The position numbers were made by a program, and so were the translations under genes. The notes beneath the pieces were generated by a model. That model ran no database searches. It was not told where the DNA came from and was given only the letters and a program-made list of their open reading frames with translations. From the NCBI GenBank assembly GCA_014549065.1, contig JACDOX010000030.1, positions 6,733,141 to 6,797,140 of the forward strand: a DNA stretch of 64,000 nt. Direction: 5' to 3'. The DNA comes from Cardinalis cardinalis (Eukaryota > Chordata > Aves > Passeriformes > Cardinalidae). The number at the start of each line of letters is the position of its first letter. Position 1 is the stretch's first letter. Of this stretch, positions 24,361-36,364 are shown one piece after another.

Positions 24361-27300
24361 TCTTTCTCAACCTGTTCCCTAAAGGAGCTTCTGTTGCACT
24401 GCTGAAGTGGGTCCTCCTCAGTCTATGGGGAGAGAATGGATGTGTGTAGATGTCTGCATCCAGGCCATGGAAAAAAGTTTAAAGTTCTACTTTGCTCCTC
24501 CTCAGGGACAGCAAAGTGCCTGCCATTTGTGGGTCTATGGCTGTGTGCTCACACTGGTTAGAGGCAGCCTGTTTGGTATGAGTGAACGCCGAATTGCAAC
24601 CCCCGACTTTTCATTTCTGCACCTGATTATGTGAAATTGTCTCATGCCAGACAAAATATGCTCATGAGCGCTAACCATAGAAAGAAAATACCAAAATATG
24701 TGTGGGCAGTAGTGTCCAAAGGCAGATCACTTCCCTTTGTTTCTGAAGTGAAGACCTAAACATTTTAATTTGCCGTTGTGCAGGTTGGAGCCCATGCTAG
24801 AATAACAATATATTGTCTTCACAATGAGTTTAATGCTCGCATTTGTTTTTTCAATGTATTCATGATGAACTCACTAATGCTGATAAAAAATGGATGAAAA
24901 ATCTCTTTGGTTATCACTGGGTATCACAGATGGAGAATAATGACTTGACAAATTGGCAAACTGAGATTATCTGCAAATATTATGAGAGGCGCTTGAAACC
25001 CTTATAAAATACATCATCACTTTTAACAGCATTTTGCTATTATGGCACCTCCCTTGTGGATTCTGTGGTTTAACATTGCAAAAAAAATGATGCCAGAGTT
25101 GAAGCCTTGCCACTGAAAAGCACCATCTTGTGCCTCCTATGCTCTGCTGCCCACAGCAAGGTTCATTCCACAGCAGAAAATAAGTTAGGCTGTAATAATT
25201 AAATAAATGCATTTCAAAGGCAAGAAATCCCACACAGGGCTAAGATGCTCACCTTAAATCACTGCAAACAAAACGAGGGTGGCTTTCCTGTAAGTTGCTG
25301 TGAGCCAGAGGTCCCAACCTTTTGCCTTCAGATGGGTTTGCAGCAGGTTTTCCTTTCCTGCTATCGACCTTCCTTGTCTGAGCTCAGCTTGCAGAGAATC
25401 CATAGTTGTAGAAGCTGGAAAACAATTTCAATTCTATAAGCCACAAACAACAAAGAATCCTGCCAGATTCAGGCCAGTTGTGACAACAATAGTTTTTTCT
25501 CCACTTAGCATTTTAGCTCAGTATTAAGGTGGTCATTCTTGATAAATGCAAAACCTATCACTACATTATTATGTCCAAACACCCTGTTGAATATCTGGGA
25601 TATGGCAGCCCATTTTCCCTTAATTTTTGCAAACCTGCAGGCNTGGTGGCAATAGTTTTTCAATACTCCTTTTCTTTGTTTCTTTTTTAAAGGAAACAAA
25701 ACAAGAAAAAAAAACCCTGCTGATATTTTCAGACCAGATAATTAAAGGAGAGGTCTGCTTCCTCCAAAAACTTTTTATAAAAGCATCCTCTGATGGTTAA
25801 TATCAAAAATGTAGGTTCCTTTTTCCTCAAAAATTAGGTTAAAAGTGACTTTTAAGATCTTCTTATTGGAACTCCTGCATAATGCAGGGTTTCTGCAAAG
25901 TCCATGACTAATTTCAGTTTTATTTGCAATGTTGCAGCACACAGAGCCCTCACTCCCTGCTGATTGAATCCAGTCCCCCTCAACTGAATTCAATTGCTAT
26001 TGAATTCAAGAGAACTGGACCAGAGCCTCAGAAAAAAGGAGCAGTTCCTGGACTCCCAACACCATTTGTCAGGTAGGACTTGGTGTTTTACACTCTGTCA
26101 CGTTTGAAAATGATAAACTAGAAGACGTGTCAGATGTGTTTTAACAAGAAGAATAAAATCCATAATTCAGACCAGCACAGAAAGCACCTGCTTTTATGCT
26201 TCGTTTCCATGTTAAAAAACCAGAAGAGGCTCAGAGAAGCATCTGCTGAGCTTCTGAATGGGTTTGGATCAGCTGCAAGTGCCCNTCTGCCAAAGGCACG
26301 TCCAACTCAGACATGAAACCAAGCAAATCTCAGTGATGCTGGGTCAGTTTCACATTTACATCTCAAACCCATAGCAAATCTGGATTGGTGGCAAATGGAT
26401 CTGACCAAACAACAATTAAAAAAAGGCAGAAGCTTTGCATCTCCTTCACAAAATGAGATTCCTAAATATCAGACAGCTACAGAAAGCACTTAACCATTTG
26501 GGGGTTCGTGTCTTTCTCTGTATTTATGGACACAGAATTATGGAAATCTCCATCTGATAAAGATTTTCAAGTCAAGAAGAATATTGTTGTTCCATGAATA
26601 GTTCCAGTCCTGTAAGATAAGTATGTTGCTAATGTAAAACTTCAGACTCTGGAGTACCCACAGCAGCTACCTGAGCTCACTTAGCTACAGCCTGAGGGCA
26701 CGGCAATTTCACTGGAAACTCCAAGAGCAAATCAGTTTTTGGACTGCCACTGACTGTATAGAAAAAATGTCTTAATTTGGTTGGTATAGAAGCCCTCCTG
26801 AACACAAACAAGCAAAAAAAACCAAACCAAAACAAAAAAACCCACAAAACAAAACAAAAAAACACCAAAAAAAGTTACTTGTAGTAAAGAAATAACAAAA
26901 TGTTTGCCTTGCTCTCAAGCTCAGCTGTGAGATTTTACTCTCCTCAGCAGGAGCAGTGGCAAACGGACGAAGGAACAGATGTGATAAGTGTGGAATCACT
27001 TCTGATCTGCCACAACCAGCACAGATCAGCCAGACCTGGCAAAAGCCAAGTTATTTGTCATTGCCCAGGGAATAATAAGACATCTACCTGTAGCGCCCAT
27101 AGACACCAGCAGAGTCCAGGCAGGGTCCCAAGCCCCAAATCCGAAGGGAACCACTGCAAGTAAAACCATTGTGAGGAGCAGGAGCCTTGTGGGCTTGGGC
27201 TGACGTTGCTGAATGCTTCTCCTGCTGCCCCTGAACTCACCATGGCTGGTTAGGGAAGGCACTGAATGGTGCAGACCCAGCTTCAGAGCTGGCTTGGTCT

Positions 27301-27560
27301 CTCTCTGCTGCTGTGACAGAGCTGTCTTGCAAGGCTTGCGAGGTGTTTCTGGCCATCCCTTCCCACAGCTCCTCTTCCCAGGGTGACAAATCTCTGCAGC
27401 TCCCAACAACAGCCACTGCCCTGAATGACAGTGATGCTTTTGAAACAGGCTCTAAGCTCCTTTTACACTCTCATCCCCACACAGAGCTGTGCATGTAACA
27501 CATAAACAACGTTAGCAAATCCTGAAACAAGTGCAGGTGCTTTGTCATCTTTAATAGCTA
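24361..27560. other. Intergenic between two solo LTRs
   Basis: About 3.2 kb separate two LTRs in the same orientation. I looked for gag, pol or env reading frames that would make this one provirus and found none; each LTR also has its own, different target-site duplication. One low-complexity A/C tract lies at 26813-26873. No gene is supported. Confidence 0.7.
26813..26873. repeat. 61-nt tract of only A and C
   Basis: The plus strand contains only A and C for 61 nt, as irregular CAAAA, CCAAA and CACC units; the complement is a T/G tract. It is a low-complexity sequence of no recognised family. A T/G-rich relative lies near 38534-38600. Confidence 0.75.
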
Positions 27561-27566
27561 GGAAGC

Positions 27567-27944
27567 TGTGGTGGTGTTCACAGGGGTCCCAGGATGTGGG
27601 AAGAGATGAGAATCTTGACTCCATGTTTCAGAAGGCTGATTTATTATTTCATGATATATATTATATTAAATTATATACTAAAAACTATACTAAAAGAAGA
27701 GAAGATTTCATCAAGAGGCTTGAAAGGAAAGGAATGAATAACAAAAGCTTGTGACTCAGAGAGTCTGAGCCAGCTGACTGTGATTGGCCATTAATTAGAA
27801 ACAACCCACATGGACCAATCAAAGATGCACCTGTTGCATTCCACGGAAGCAGGTAATTATTGTTTTTCTTTTCCTCTGAGGCTTCTCAGCTTCTCAGGAG
27901 AAAAATCCCAGCAAACGGATTTTTCATAAAATATCATGGTGACA
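27567..27944 (-). mobile_element. Solo LTR, copy 2 of the songbird-type ERV family
   Basis: This 378-bp LTR has TG...CA ends on the minus strand and a perfect 6-bp target-site duplication GGAAGC (27561-27566 and 27945-27950). It aligns over its full length with the LTR at 23975-24354, with small indels such as a duplicated GCTTCTCA near 27885 and a shortened AT-rich segment. No internal viral genes are adjacent. The AATAAAT polyadenylation region lies in the minus-strand sense. Confidence 0.9.
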
Positions 27945-27950
27945 GGAAGC

Positions 27951-29599
27951 CACTTCATAGAGCAAGATAAATGGAATTGTCCTGCTCAACCAGAACTTTG
28001 GAGAAGAGGTTCACAGGTTTAAAAACTTAATTTCTGCTTAAAAACTAAATAACCATAATAATTTATTTTAAATATATATATGTAATCCAACTAACTAGTT
28101 GACAAGTTCTCTGAAGAATTATGAAGGCTTTCTTTTGCCAACACGCTAGACACAACAGCACACCCTTTAAAGCTTCTGCCCACCACCTAGCAAGCTTGCT
28201 TAGATTTTCCTGTGCCCTCACTGGGAGCTGGTAGGATTAGTGTGGGCATCACATCTGAATCCTTGGCAGACCTCCCCCAGCCAGCAGCACTGTGGTGGCA
28301 CAGTAAGAGTCCAGGGTGGGAGAACCCAAAAGGCAAAGGATCTGGTCTTGTTGCCAGTGTGTCATTCAGCTGCTTCTGCTGAAAATTAGTCTCTCTCTCT
28401 GAGCCTCTCTCTCCCCAGTTCTGATGAATATTGATGAACTTCACAGCATCAAAAGCAGCAAAGGCAGGACAGCTGTTTGAAGGGACAAACACTTCAGTTC
28501 TGGATTGCAAGGAAAAGAGACAGAGACAGCAGAGTGCTTGTGATGAGCCAGGCCTTCTCCCTCGCTTGTCAAAATGTGATTTACAGACACACTTCCATTC
28601 ACCCTGTGGCTGCCAGTTCCCACATCCTATGTCCACAAATCTCTCTTGTTAATTGGATAGGCAATATGTGGGCTGCCTCCTCTATAAAAAGCTTCTTTAA
28701 ACTGGGACACTTCCCAGCTCATTTTAATAAATCATGTCTATAATTACATTCTTTTGCTGCATATTTCTGCAATAAAATCTGTATCATTCACTTACTGGCC
28801 TTCTTTACTGTCCAGCCATCATTTTGTCTTGCTTCTGAAGCTGCTTTTCTTGCTTGATCATTCAAAGACTGCCATTTGCTTTGAAGCCCTAATATAATTC
28901 AGCTGCTTTTTCCTCATCTTCAGAGCCTCTCCTCATCCTGTCCACCCCAACAATCCCACTTGTGCCTCCAGCCACTTTTTGCCATCAGTGACCACTGCAA
29001 ACCACTCCTGATAGTCGTGCTCACTAAAGCTGTTCTGCTGCCTCAAGAGCCATTCCACCAGCATGCCAAGTGCATCTGAAGCTGCCTCTTCCCAGTGGCC
29101 GGCTGGCAAATGCTCTTCTTTACACAACAAACCCCTTTGTGATGGAATTTGCTTCTCTTCTTTTGGGGAGTGGCTGTTCTCCCTTAAGGACTTTAACACA
29201 GGATCAGCTCAGCNTTACAGCGAAGCCAACAGGGTAATCACCATCCCCATCCAAAGGAAAGAGCTTTGCCAGGCTCTACAAGGAAGTACAATCTGGAATT
29301 GCATTGCCCTCGGGGATGTGTAGGGAGAGGAAACACTAAAACATCTGTGCTGGTTGCTATGAGAAGGAAGTAAAGAGGTTCACATTGCTGAAGTTCCTTG
29401 TAGCTGTAATTCCCCTTTGACACAGCCAGAACACAGGGAGGATGCCCTGAGCCAGAAAATCATATTCCTTTTGGCTTTGGGGTGCAGTCTGAGAAGTAGC
29501 CAGGAGCCCTGTTATAGATGGATAATGAGATGATTGGCTCTCACAATTAAGGGATAACTATTGTGTGAATATTAAGAAAAGCTTCAGTGATGTACAGTT
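27951..29599. other. Intergenic, nothing recognised
   Basis: Short open frames only. A 149-codon minus-strand frame at 28187-28636 has no recognisable domain. No RNA gene or repeat family was identified. Confidence 0.55.
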
Positions 29600-30088
29600 A
29601 TGTTACTGTAGTTTAGATGCCCTCTGTTCTCCCCCCAGTTCCCTCTCCCCCCTGTATTGTTGCCATCAGACAGCCTGGGCTGTCCAGGACAGGTGCAAAG
29701 AGGCTGCACAGGTGTCCCTGGCATGGGGCAGGGGGCAATGGAAAAGCTTGGTGCTTAGGGGGGGCAGCATGGCAACACCTGACCTCCAATCCAGTTACAA
29801 GCAAGCAGTCTCCACTGATAAATGGCAAAGAAGAGCTGACTGACAGACTTTGGGAGGGGCCAGGGCTGGCTGATGCAACCCCAGGGGTATAAAAGACTGA
29901 GCATCCATCTTGAAGATGAACTGGCCATGTGGCATCCATGAGGGCAGTTCCCAGCACTGCAGCTTTTTCCTTATGTAGTCCTTTGTTGTATTTCTGTTAA
30001 GGTTTAATAAACCTTTTTAAATGTTCAAAGTGAGCAGTTGTCTCTCCCAGCCCCATCTCTCGCCTTTAAATCTCAATCCATCATCACA
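29600..30088 (+). mobile_element. LTR-like element of a second family
   Basis: The segment has the promoter layout of an LTR: a TATA box (TATAAAA at 29888-29894) followed 112 bp downstream by a polyadenylation signal (AATAAA at 30006-30011), then a pyrimidine-rich tail. It is unrelated to the four-copy LTR family. I could not fix the ends: a start near 29601 and an end near 30088 are plausible, but no matching target-site duplication was found. A non-LTR promoter or chance arrangement remains possible. Confidence 0.5.
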
Positions 30089-32247
30089 GTGCTTCTCATG
30101 GTTTTCCTTTTCCTAAAGGTTCTGTCAGTTCTAATGTCTGGAGGTGACAGGACTCATCTTAGGAGCCATGTTTTGGAAAAAGATGCAAAAAGAATTACAA
30201 AGAAGGAAAAAAAGAGCAGACAAGTTGGATGGGATGTGGGTCAGATGAAGCAGTGTAAACATTCACTCTTTGCTTTGAAACAACCAGAGCTTGAGACGTG
30301 AATGTGTGAGAGAACATCTTATCCTATGGTCCTTAAAAGAACTTATCAATTTCTTTTTTTAAGACAGAAAAATTTTTAGAAGTGAAAACTTTGTAATTTG
30401 CCATCTCAAAAGTACGACGTAAAAAGTTTTAATGTGTAAAGATATAATGTGGGATTGGTTTTATACTGACACTCAATTTCAGATTCAAAACAGATCGAGA
30501 TATGCCTCTTTTTTGCATAACTCCAAGCTCAGCTTCAAATGTCTAAGTGGGAGAATTAACGTTAAAATGAATCCTTAAACTGCAATTACTTGGAAGATGC
30601 AGAGCATGAAGCATTCAAATGGCTCTCACTCAGTGACCCAGTTAAAATACACAGATCAGTACTGCAATTTGGTTGCAAACATTCCAGAGACTTGAGGATA
30701 TGGGGGCTCTATCCTGCTCCCAGCTTTACCCCTGGTGCTCTAATGCAGCCCAAAGAAACAAATATATGTCCAAAACATTTTTGCCTTGAATGCATTTCCA
30801 TTAGGTTGAGATCTTCCTCAGGCTTTATTAGGGAACACAAAAATACTCAAAAGAGCAGGTGAGCTTTAGAGATATGTCAGTGTCATGTAATCATTTGTAA
30901 TATGAGGGAGGAACTATTTACACTGGCACTGAAAATTCAACTGCTGTGCTGCATTATTGTGAAGTTAAAATGTATTAGATTACAGAGAAATAAAATCTCA
31001 GTATTTGCTGTTACATAAGAATGGCTTTGCTGAAGGAGGCGCTGGTCAAAGTATCATCTAGATTCTGAGAGAAAATTAATTTCTTTTTTTCCCTATTTTT
31101 TTGGAGAGGCATGTTCAAGATACACCAAGAAGCAGAGTGAGACAGTAGACTTGTTAGTGTGAAAACAGAGAGTCCTTCTCCTGCAAAAGGGTAGCAGAGC
31201 ACACAATCAGTCTGAAGGACCTCATGAAACTTTGCCCTCAAGAATCCCAAGTTGCTTAACTTCCTCCTAAAAAAATTCTCCAAGGAAGCAGAAGTGACCA
31301 AGCTGAAATCTTTTTCCCTCTCTCCTTCGTCTCCTTGTCACTAGCCTTGCTATTTTTAAGAGGAAATGCAAATGAAGGGAGCTCACAGCCACTGTAACAC
31401 CCCTGGCAACACAAGGTACTACAAGCAAGAAGGGACTCCAGCAACTCCAGCCCCAGAGTTGTCAGAGGGAACCAAAGGAATAACCTCATCAGCTGACAGC
31501 AACAGCAAAGGCTTGTTTTCCCTGTAGTTTATCTCTAGTGGAAAAGGAGCAGGATGTGCTTGGCAAACACTGCATTCTCAGTGCAGTCACACGCTGTGCC
31601 TGCATTCCCCTTCTCTCCAGGGCTGGCTTTGGATTTNATTTCTTTTTTTTCCTTCCATATCCACTGGCAGCCGCTGGGCAGGGTCTGAAGGAAGCCTGAT
31701 GCAGCAGTGAGGATGTGACCTTTCTCACAGCTCGGCAGGGCTGGGCTGCAAATGGATAAGCAGCCTGTTGTTCTGCAGGCACCTCCGTGCAGCACTGACA
31801 TCATTCGGGACCGCTGCCAGCACCTGTGACAGCTCCTGGTCACACTCCTCTCACGGAGCCTGCGCTCTCCCGCCTCTGCTCAGCCGAGCAGGCTCTCCTG
31901 GTGCACTTTTTAATTGCCTTGGCAAGCGACAGATTGTCTGATAGCAAGGAGAGCTGTGAGACAGCAACCTGCCTGCTGATGCCCAGGTAGGAAGGAATCC
32001 ATCGGCTTTTCTTTTGTTGATAGTTTGAAGGCACTCCCACCTCTCCTCCAGCCATCTACACAGAGCTTTGCTCTTTTCCTTGTACCAGGCCAGACAAGTG
32101 AATAATCTGATGTTTGGGATGGGTGAGGAGATGAGAGGGTTCTTCAGGGGGCAGGGGAGCATGGTGGGGCACAGGAAACTGGCCAGAGAAGTTCCACAGC
32201 CCCACTCCTTTCCAGCTGCTTCTGATCTTCTCAGTAGACACGTACCA
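30089..32247. other. Intergenic, nothing recognised
   Basis: No gene, RNA or repeat family was identified. Open frames near 31489-32162 on the minus strand overlap each other and have no domain features. Confidence 0.55.
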
Positions 32248-32253
32248 CGGTCC

Positions 32254-32681
32254 TGTCACCGTCATATTTTCTGGAAAAATCTCTTTGCCCAGGATTCTTC
32301 TCCTGGGAAGCTGAGAAGCCTCAGAGAAAAAAGAAAACAATGTTATCTCACTTGCTTCTCCTGTGTTTTGCTGCTTTGGAAAGTGTTTGGAGATTGTTTA
32401 TCCGACAGGTGGTTGTTTCATTGGTTTCATGTGAATTGTTTTGACTTAATGACAATCACGGTCAAGCTGTGTCAGGACTCTGGAAGGAGTTACGAGTTTT
32501 CATTAGTATCTTTTTAACCTTCTGTAAGTATCCTTTCTGTATTCTTTAGTATAGTTTAGTATAGTATTCTTTAATATAATACAGCATCATAAAATAATAA
32601 ATCAGCCTTCTGAGAACATGGAATCAGTTCCATCATTCCTCCCTTCATCTGGGAAAAATACAATATATTGCAAATACAATA
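32254..32681 (+). mobile_element. Solo LTR, copy 3, older and more diverged
   Basis: This plus-strand copy of the same family starts TGTCACC and contains the recognisable blocks CTGAGAAGCCTCAGAG and AATAAATCAGCCTTCTGA. Its 3' end is decayed: the CACCA units and terminal CA have mutated to TACAATA. The flanks read CGGTCC (32248-32253) and CAGTCC (32682-32687), which fit one 6-bp duplication altered by a CpG-to-CpA transition. At 428 bp it carries extra sequence, including a tandem TTTAGTATAG. Substitution level and TSD decay suggest an older insertion than the other three copies. Confidence 0.8.
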
Positions 32682-33227
32682 CAGTCCTGTCTACTATCCC
32701 AGGGACTGGGAGACAAGTAAAGGAGTGGGAACCACTAGTGAGGGAACTGGAACTGTACAAGGGTATTTTTTCCCTAAAATCCATTTTGAGATTCAAATGG
32801 TAATTATGATTACAAAGCAAAATTAACACACCTCCTATGAAACATGTATTTAAGAAGCAGCCATTCATTATAAAGCAAGAAGTCATGTCTAAAATCACTC
32901 ATTTCTGTGAGGAATTAACTTTTTAATTTATAAGAAAGCCCTAATAACATCAATTAAATATAAATATTAAGAGTGATAGAGCCAACCTCTCTGAACACAG
33001 CACTTGCATTTGGTGAGGGCAGGGTGAGACACAATGCACAGCACCAAGACACACCCAGGTGTTCACAGGCTTAGGTCTATATCTATGTTGCAAAAGTTGC
33101 AGGGCACACATATTTCTTTTGTAAGAAACCATGAACAGCTGTAACTTGAACAGTCTCATAGAGAAAGCTCATACGCTGGGAGAAGCTTTAATACAGGGGC
33201 ACTAATAAAAAAGGACAATATAGAATA

Positions 33228-34008
33228 TTAGAGAGAACAGTTAGTCCATCCATTCCATTAAAAGCAGGACTACCTTCAACATTTTCTCAGGATCTTGCAG
33301 AGTCAAGTTTTGGTAATATTCAGGGCCTCCAGCCTCTCTGGACACCTCTGCATCTCTCTCCAGTGAAAAAACTTTTTCCTCAGACACGGTAGGAATTTCC
33401 CCTGGTTCAAGTTTTGCCTGGTGCCTTTTGGCATTTCTCTCCAGGCACCTCTCAGCAGCTCTGGTGTCTCTGCAACCCCCATTATGTAGCTCAAGGTAAC
33501 CACGAGGTCCCACCTGAGTCTTCTCTTCTTAAAGCTGAACAAACCCATCTCCCTCAGCTTTCCTTGAGCATTGGAATTCCAGCCTACTGACCACGTTAGT
33601 GGCCACTCACTAACATTGCTCCAGTTTATCAGTGCTTTTATCAATACTTTTTAGGAGCCAGAACCAGCTGCATTACACCAAGTGTGGTCTCAAAAGTTCT
33701 TAGCAGGGAACAATTCCTGCCCTGGCCTGTCAGCTGTGCTGGCATCACTGCACCTCATATCAGCAGTGGTTGGCTCTCCTTGTTGAAGTGGCACATTTTT
33801 GACTCATGTTCAGCTTCATGTCCATCAAGACTCCAAGTTTAATCTGATTTCCAGCCAACCAGCCTGCAGCTTGTACTGTTGCATGAGGTTATTATTTCAC
33901 AGCTGCAGGACGTTGCCTTCTTATATTTCATGCCTCTGTCATCCAATTTCTCCAGTTTGTTCCTGTCCCCCTGAATGACAGCAGCCTTGCCCTCCAGCAT
34001 GTAGTACT
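33228..34008 (-). mobile_element. CR1 LINE fragment (3' part)
   Basis: About 780 bp match, in antisense on the plus strand, the order of blocks I know from the CR1 3' half. These include a stretch like CTTCTCTTCTTAAAGCTGAA, then CATGTTCAGCTTCATGTCCA and GCATGAGGTTATTATTTCAC, then CTGAATGACAGCAGCC. The element thus reads on the minus strand. CR1 is the dominant avian non-LTR retrotransposon and is normally 5'-truncated, as here. Many substitutions and indels mean no usable reverse-transcriptase frame remains. Confidence 0.85.
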
Positions 34009-35863
34009 CCCAATATACAAAATAACTGGAAGCAACATCATGGAAGAGATGATAGCAGCTTAATGGTACTGCATAAACTCAGAAAGTGCAAGACTGACAG
34101 CTCTGTTATATTCATCCTCCTGCTGGAAAACAGCCTGTTCTGCTGTCCTTCACGGGGTAGTTGATGCCCTTATTTTTCAAGATGAAACCAAAGGATGATG
34201 CAGTTTACAGAAGAAGCTTAGAGAATTCCTGTGAGAAGCTTTAGCAAGGACTAGTAGAATTAAGGTGCCTTTTTATCTCTACCTTCTGTCCCAGAAATCA
34301 AAATTATTAGCATAGCCCAAGGCATGAAGCACATCATGCAATCTGGGAAAAAAGATGCACTTTCCTGTGACCTTAACTAAGTCACATAGGTCAGGCAGCA
34401 AAAATGAGCTGCTTAAAATAACAAAAAAGTAGAGCTTCCCTGCATTTGTCCACAGAAAAAAAAAAGGGAAAACACGAAACAGCTATATTTCCTCTTCAGA
34501 GCTGCTTATTCATTCAAATAAAAAGACAACAACTAAGTAACAACAAGCAAGAATTAAGGAGAAGATAATGCTGCATTCTTAGTCATGCAAAACCTAAATA
34601 CCTATTGCTTAGGGCAAAGGAGAAAGTGGCTCCTCTCCAGGAGCTGTGCTGACAACTCTATCTATACCTTCCCCTTGCACACACAGCAGTGGTTTTGACC
34701 CAGCCCATTTGGATTGTCTCTCACCTTATCTTGACACACCATGCAGGAAATCAATACAAATAAATTATTAAACCCGTCAGAAAGAGTTGAGCGCATGCTT
34801 AGTAAATCCAAAGAAAATTGGAAGAAACCAGCTCAAAGAGAAACTGTGCAACTTCCAGTACTGAAACCCAGAAGGCAAGAAGAGAAACTGTGAGGGCTCA
34901 CCCACCTGAAGGCTGACAGCTTTATTGAGCAGCCAGAAATCACCTGGAGGGGCAGCAGCTGTGGATCACCCTCCTCTCTCCACCTGCCCAGCCTTCATGC
35001 TCTCACAGCTGTTGAGCTGAATAGATCAGGAAAATCCCACCACGTTCAAAGCAAGATCACAGTTTTCCCTGAGCTCAAAATAGAGTAGGCTCTTTGGATC
35101 CAGGTTCTGCTGCTGTGGGAGAACTGGCAGCTCTGCATCAGCTCCACTGGGTACCTTGCCTCCACAAATGGCAGGGACAACCAACTGTGGTGCTTAGGAA
35201 TCTGGGATACCCTGCAAACTGAATGTCAGGAACCCTTTGCACCCACCCAAGGTAGATCTCATCTCTGCAAGAAACAGGTTCCTGACATCTATCTCCCACC
35301 AATTTCAGGATTCAGCAGATTCCTGTCTCCCATGGCATCTCTTTTCTCTGAAGAGAAACTGCTTTGGGCTGCCTGCTCCTGAGAGTGTTTCCTGCTGGAG
35401 TCTGCAGCCCTCTGCAAGGCTCCTCATGCCAGAAGCACTGTACAAATGCAGAGTAGGATGCAATGAATATTTTTGCTAATAAAAAAGCAATTTGAATTTC
35501 CTTGAAACCCCAGGATGTCTGCAAGCAGTTTTCTCCAAGGAAAGAAACCACAACCAGAAGTTTCATCTTCATCAAAATGAACCTTTTCCTTTAGAGGGCC
35601 TCCACTTGCAGCAGCCCTTGCTAGCCTAAAGAAAGGAGATGCTGCCACAGACCACTTCAGGGACCAAGATTTTGGCAGTCAGGTGGGATATCAGCAATCC
35701 CCTTCCCTAAATTAGAGCTGGGCTGACTGACTCCAATGCCCTTCCAGTACCCTGCCAGGTAAATGGGGAGGCTTTGTAATCTCTGTTTTGTGGGACAGGA
35801 GAATGGCTGCTGTCACAAAGCCCCATGAGCTCCTGTCCTGAGATTTCATAAGCAGGACTGTGT
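34009..35863. other. Intergenic, nothing recognised
   Basis: About 1.85 kb between a CR1 remnant and an LTR-like element. I see no gene or RNA, and the open frames are short and overlapping. Confidence 0.55.
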
Positions 35864-36364
35864 TGTGGTGTGAAGCAATATCCAGTTTCACCTATCCCAG
35901 TCCTTCCCAGGTGTGCCAATACCTTCTCCCTTCTCCTCCCCCTGCCCCTTGCTAAGTGCTGTCCCTCAAGCTTAACATTCCAGCAAGGGCATCCTGTGAT
36001 TGGTGAAGTTCAAAAGATGCCCCTCAGCCCTGGGGTCATTGGCCTAGCCAATGTCATTTGTCCCCTGAGTCTTCCCCCCTTCCTGCCTGGTGGGTGGCAC
36101 ACCTACCCCTTCCCCTGGGCTTAAAAAGACAGGGACCATGTGGTTGGGATTCTGTTGGAGCTGTTACCAAGATTCGGAGATCTGTGACCCTGGAATAAAA
36201 CTCTGGACTAACCTTCCGGCAGAATCCGTCTCCTTTTCCTCTTCACCTCGCCTAAAGCCTTTCCATCATAGGTAAAAACTGAATTCCTGCTTGCCTGGGC
36301 TTGTTCCAAGTGCCTAGCTGCAACATCCAGCCAGCCAGGGGTGTCTCTGAGGTGAAACACCACA
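35864..36364 (+). mobile_element. LTR-like element of a third family
   Basis: The segment has perfect 8-bp terminal inverted repeats (TGTGGTGT at the left, ACACCACA at the right) with TG...CA ends, a TATA-like TTAAAAA (36121-36127), CCAAT boxes upstream of it (near 36046), and a polyadenylation signal AATAAA (36194-36199). This is the structure of a retroviral LTR of about 501 bp. The flanks do not give a clean target-site duplication (a shared CTGT is the best I see), so the ends may be off by a few bases. No internal viral region adjoins. Confidence 0.65.

Noticed and set aside
24355..27566. Possibility that the LTRs at 23975 and 27567 are the two ends of one provirus
   Set aside because: They have different target-site duplications on both sides and no viral reading frames lie between them.
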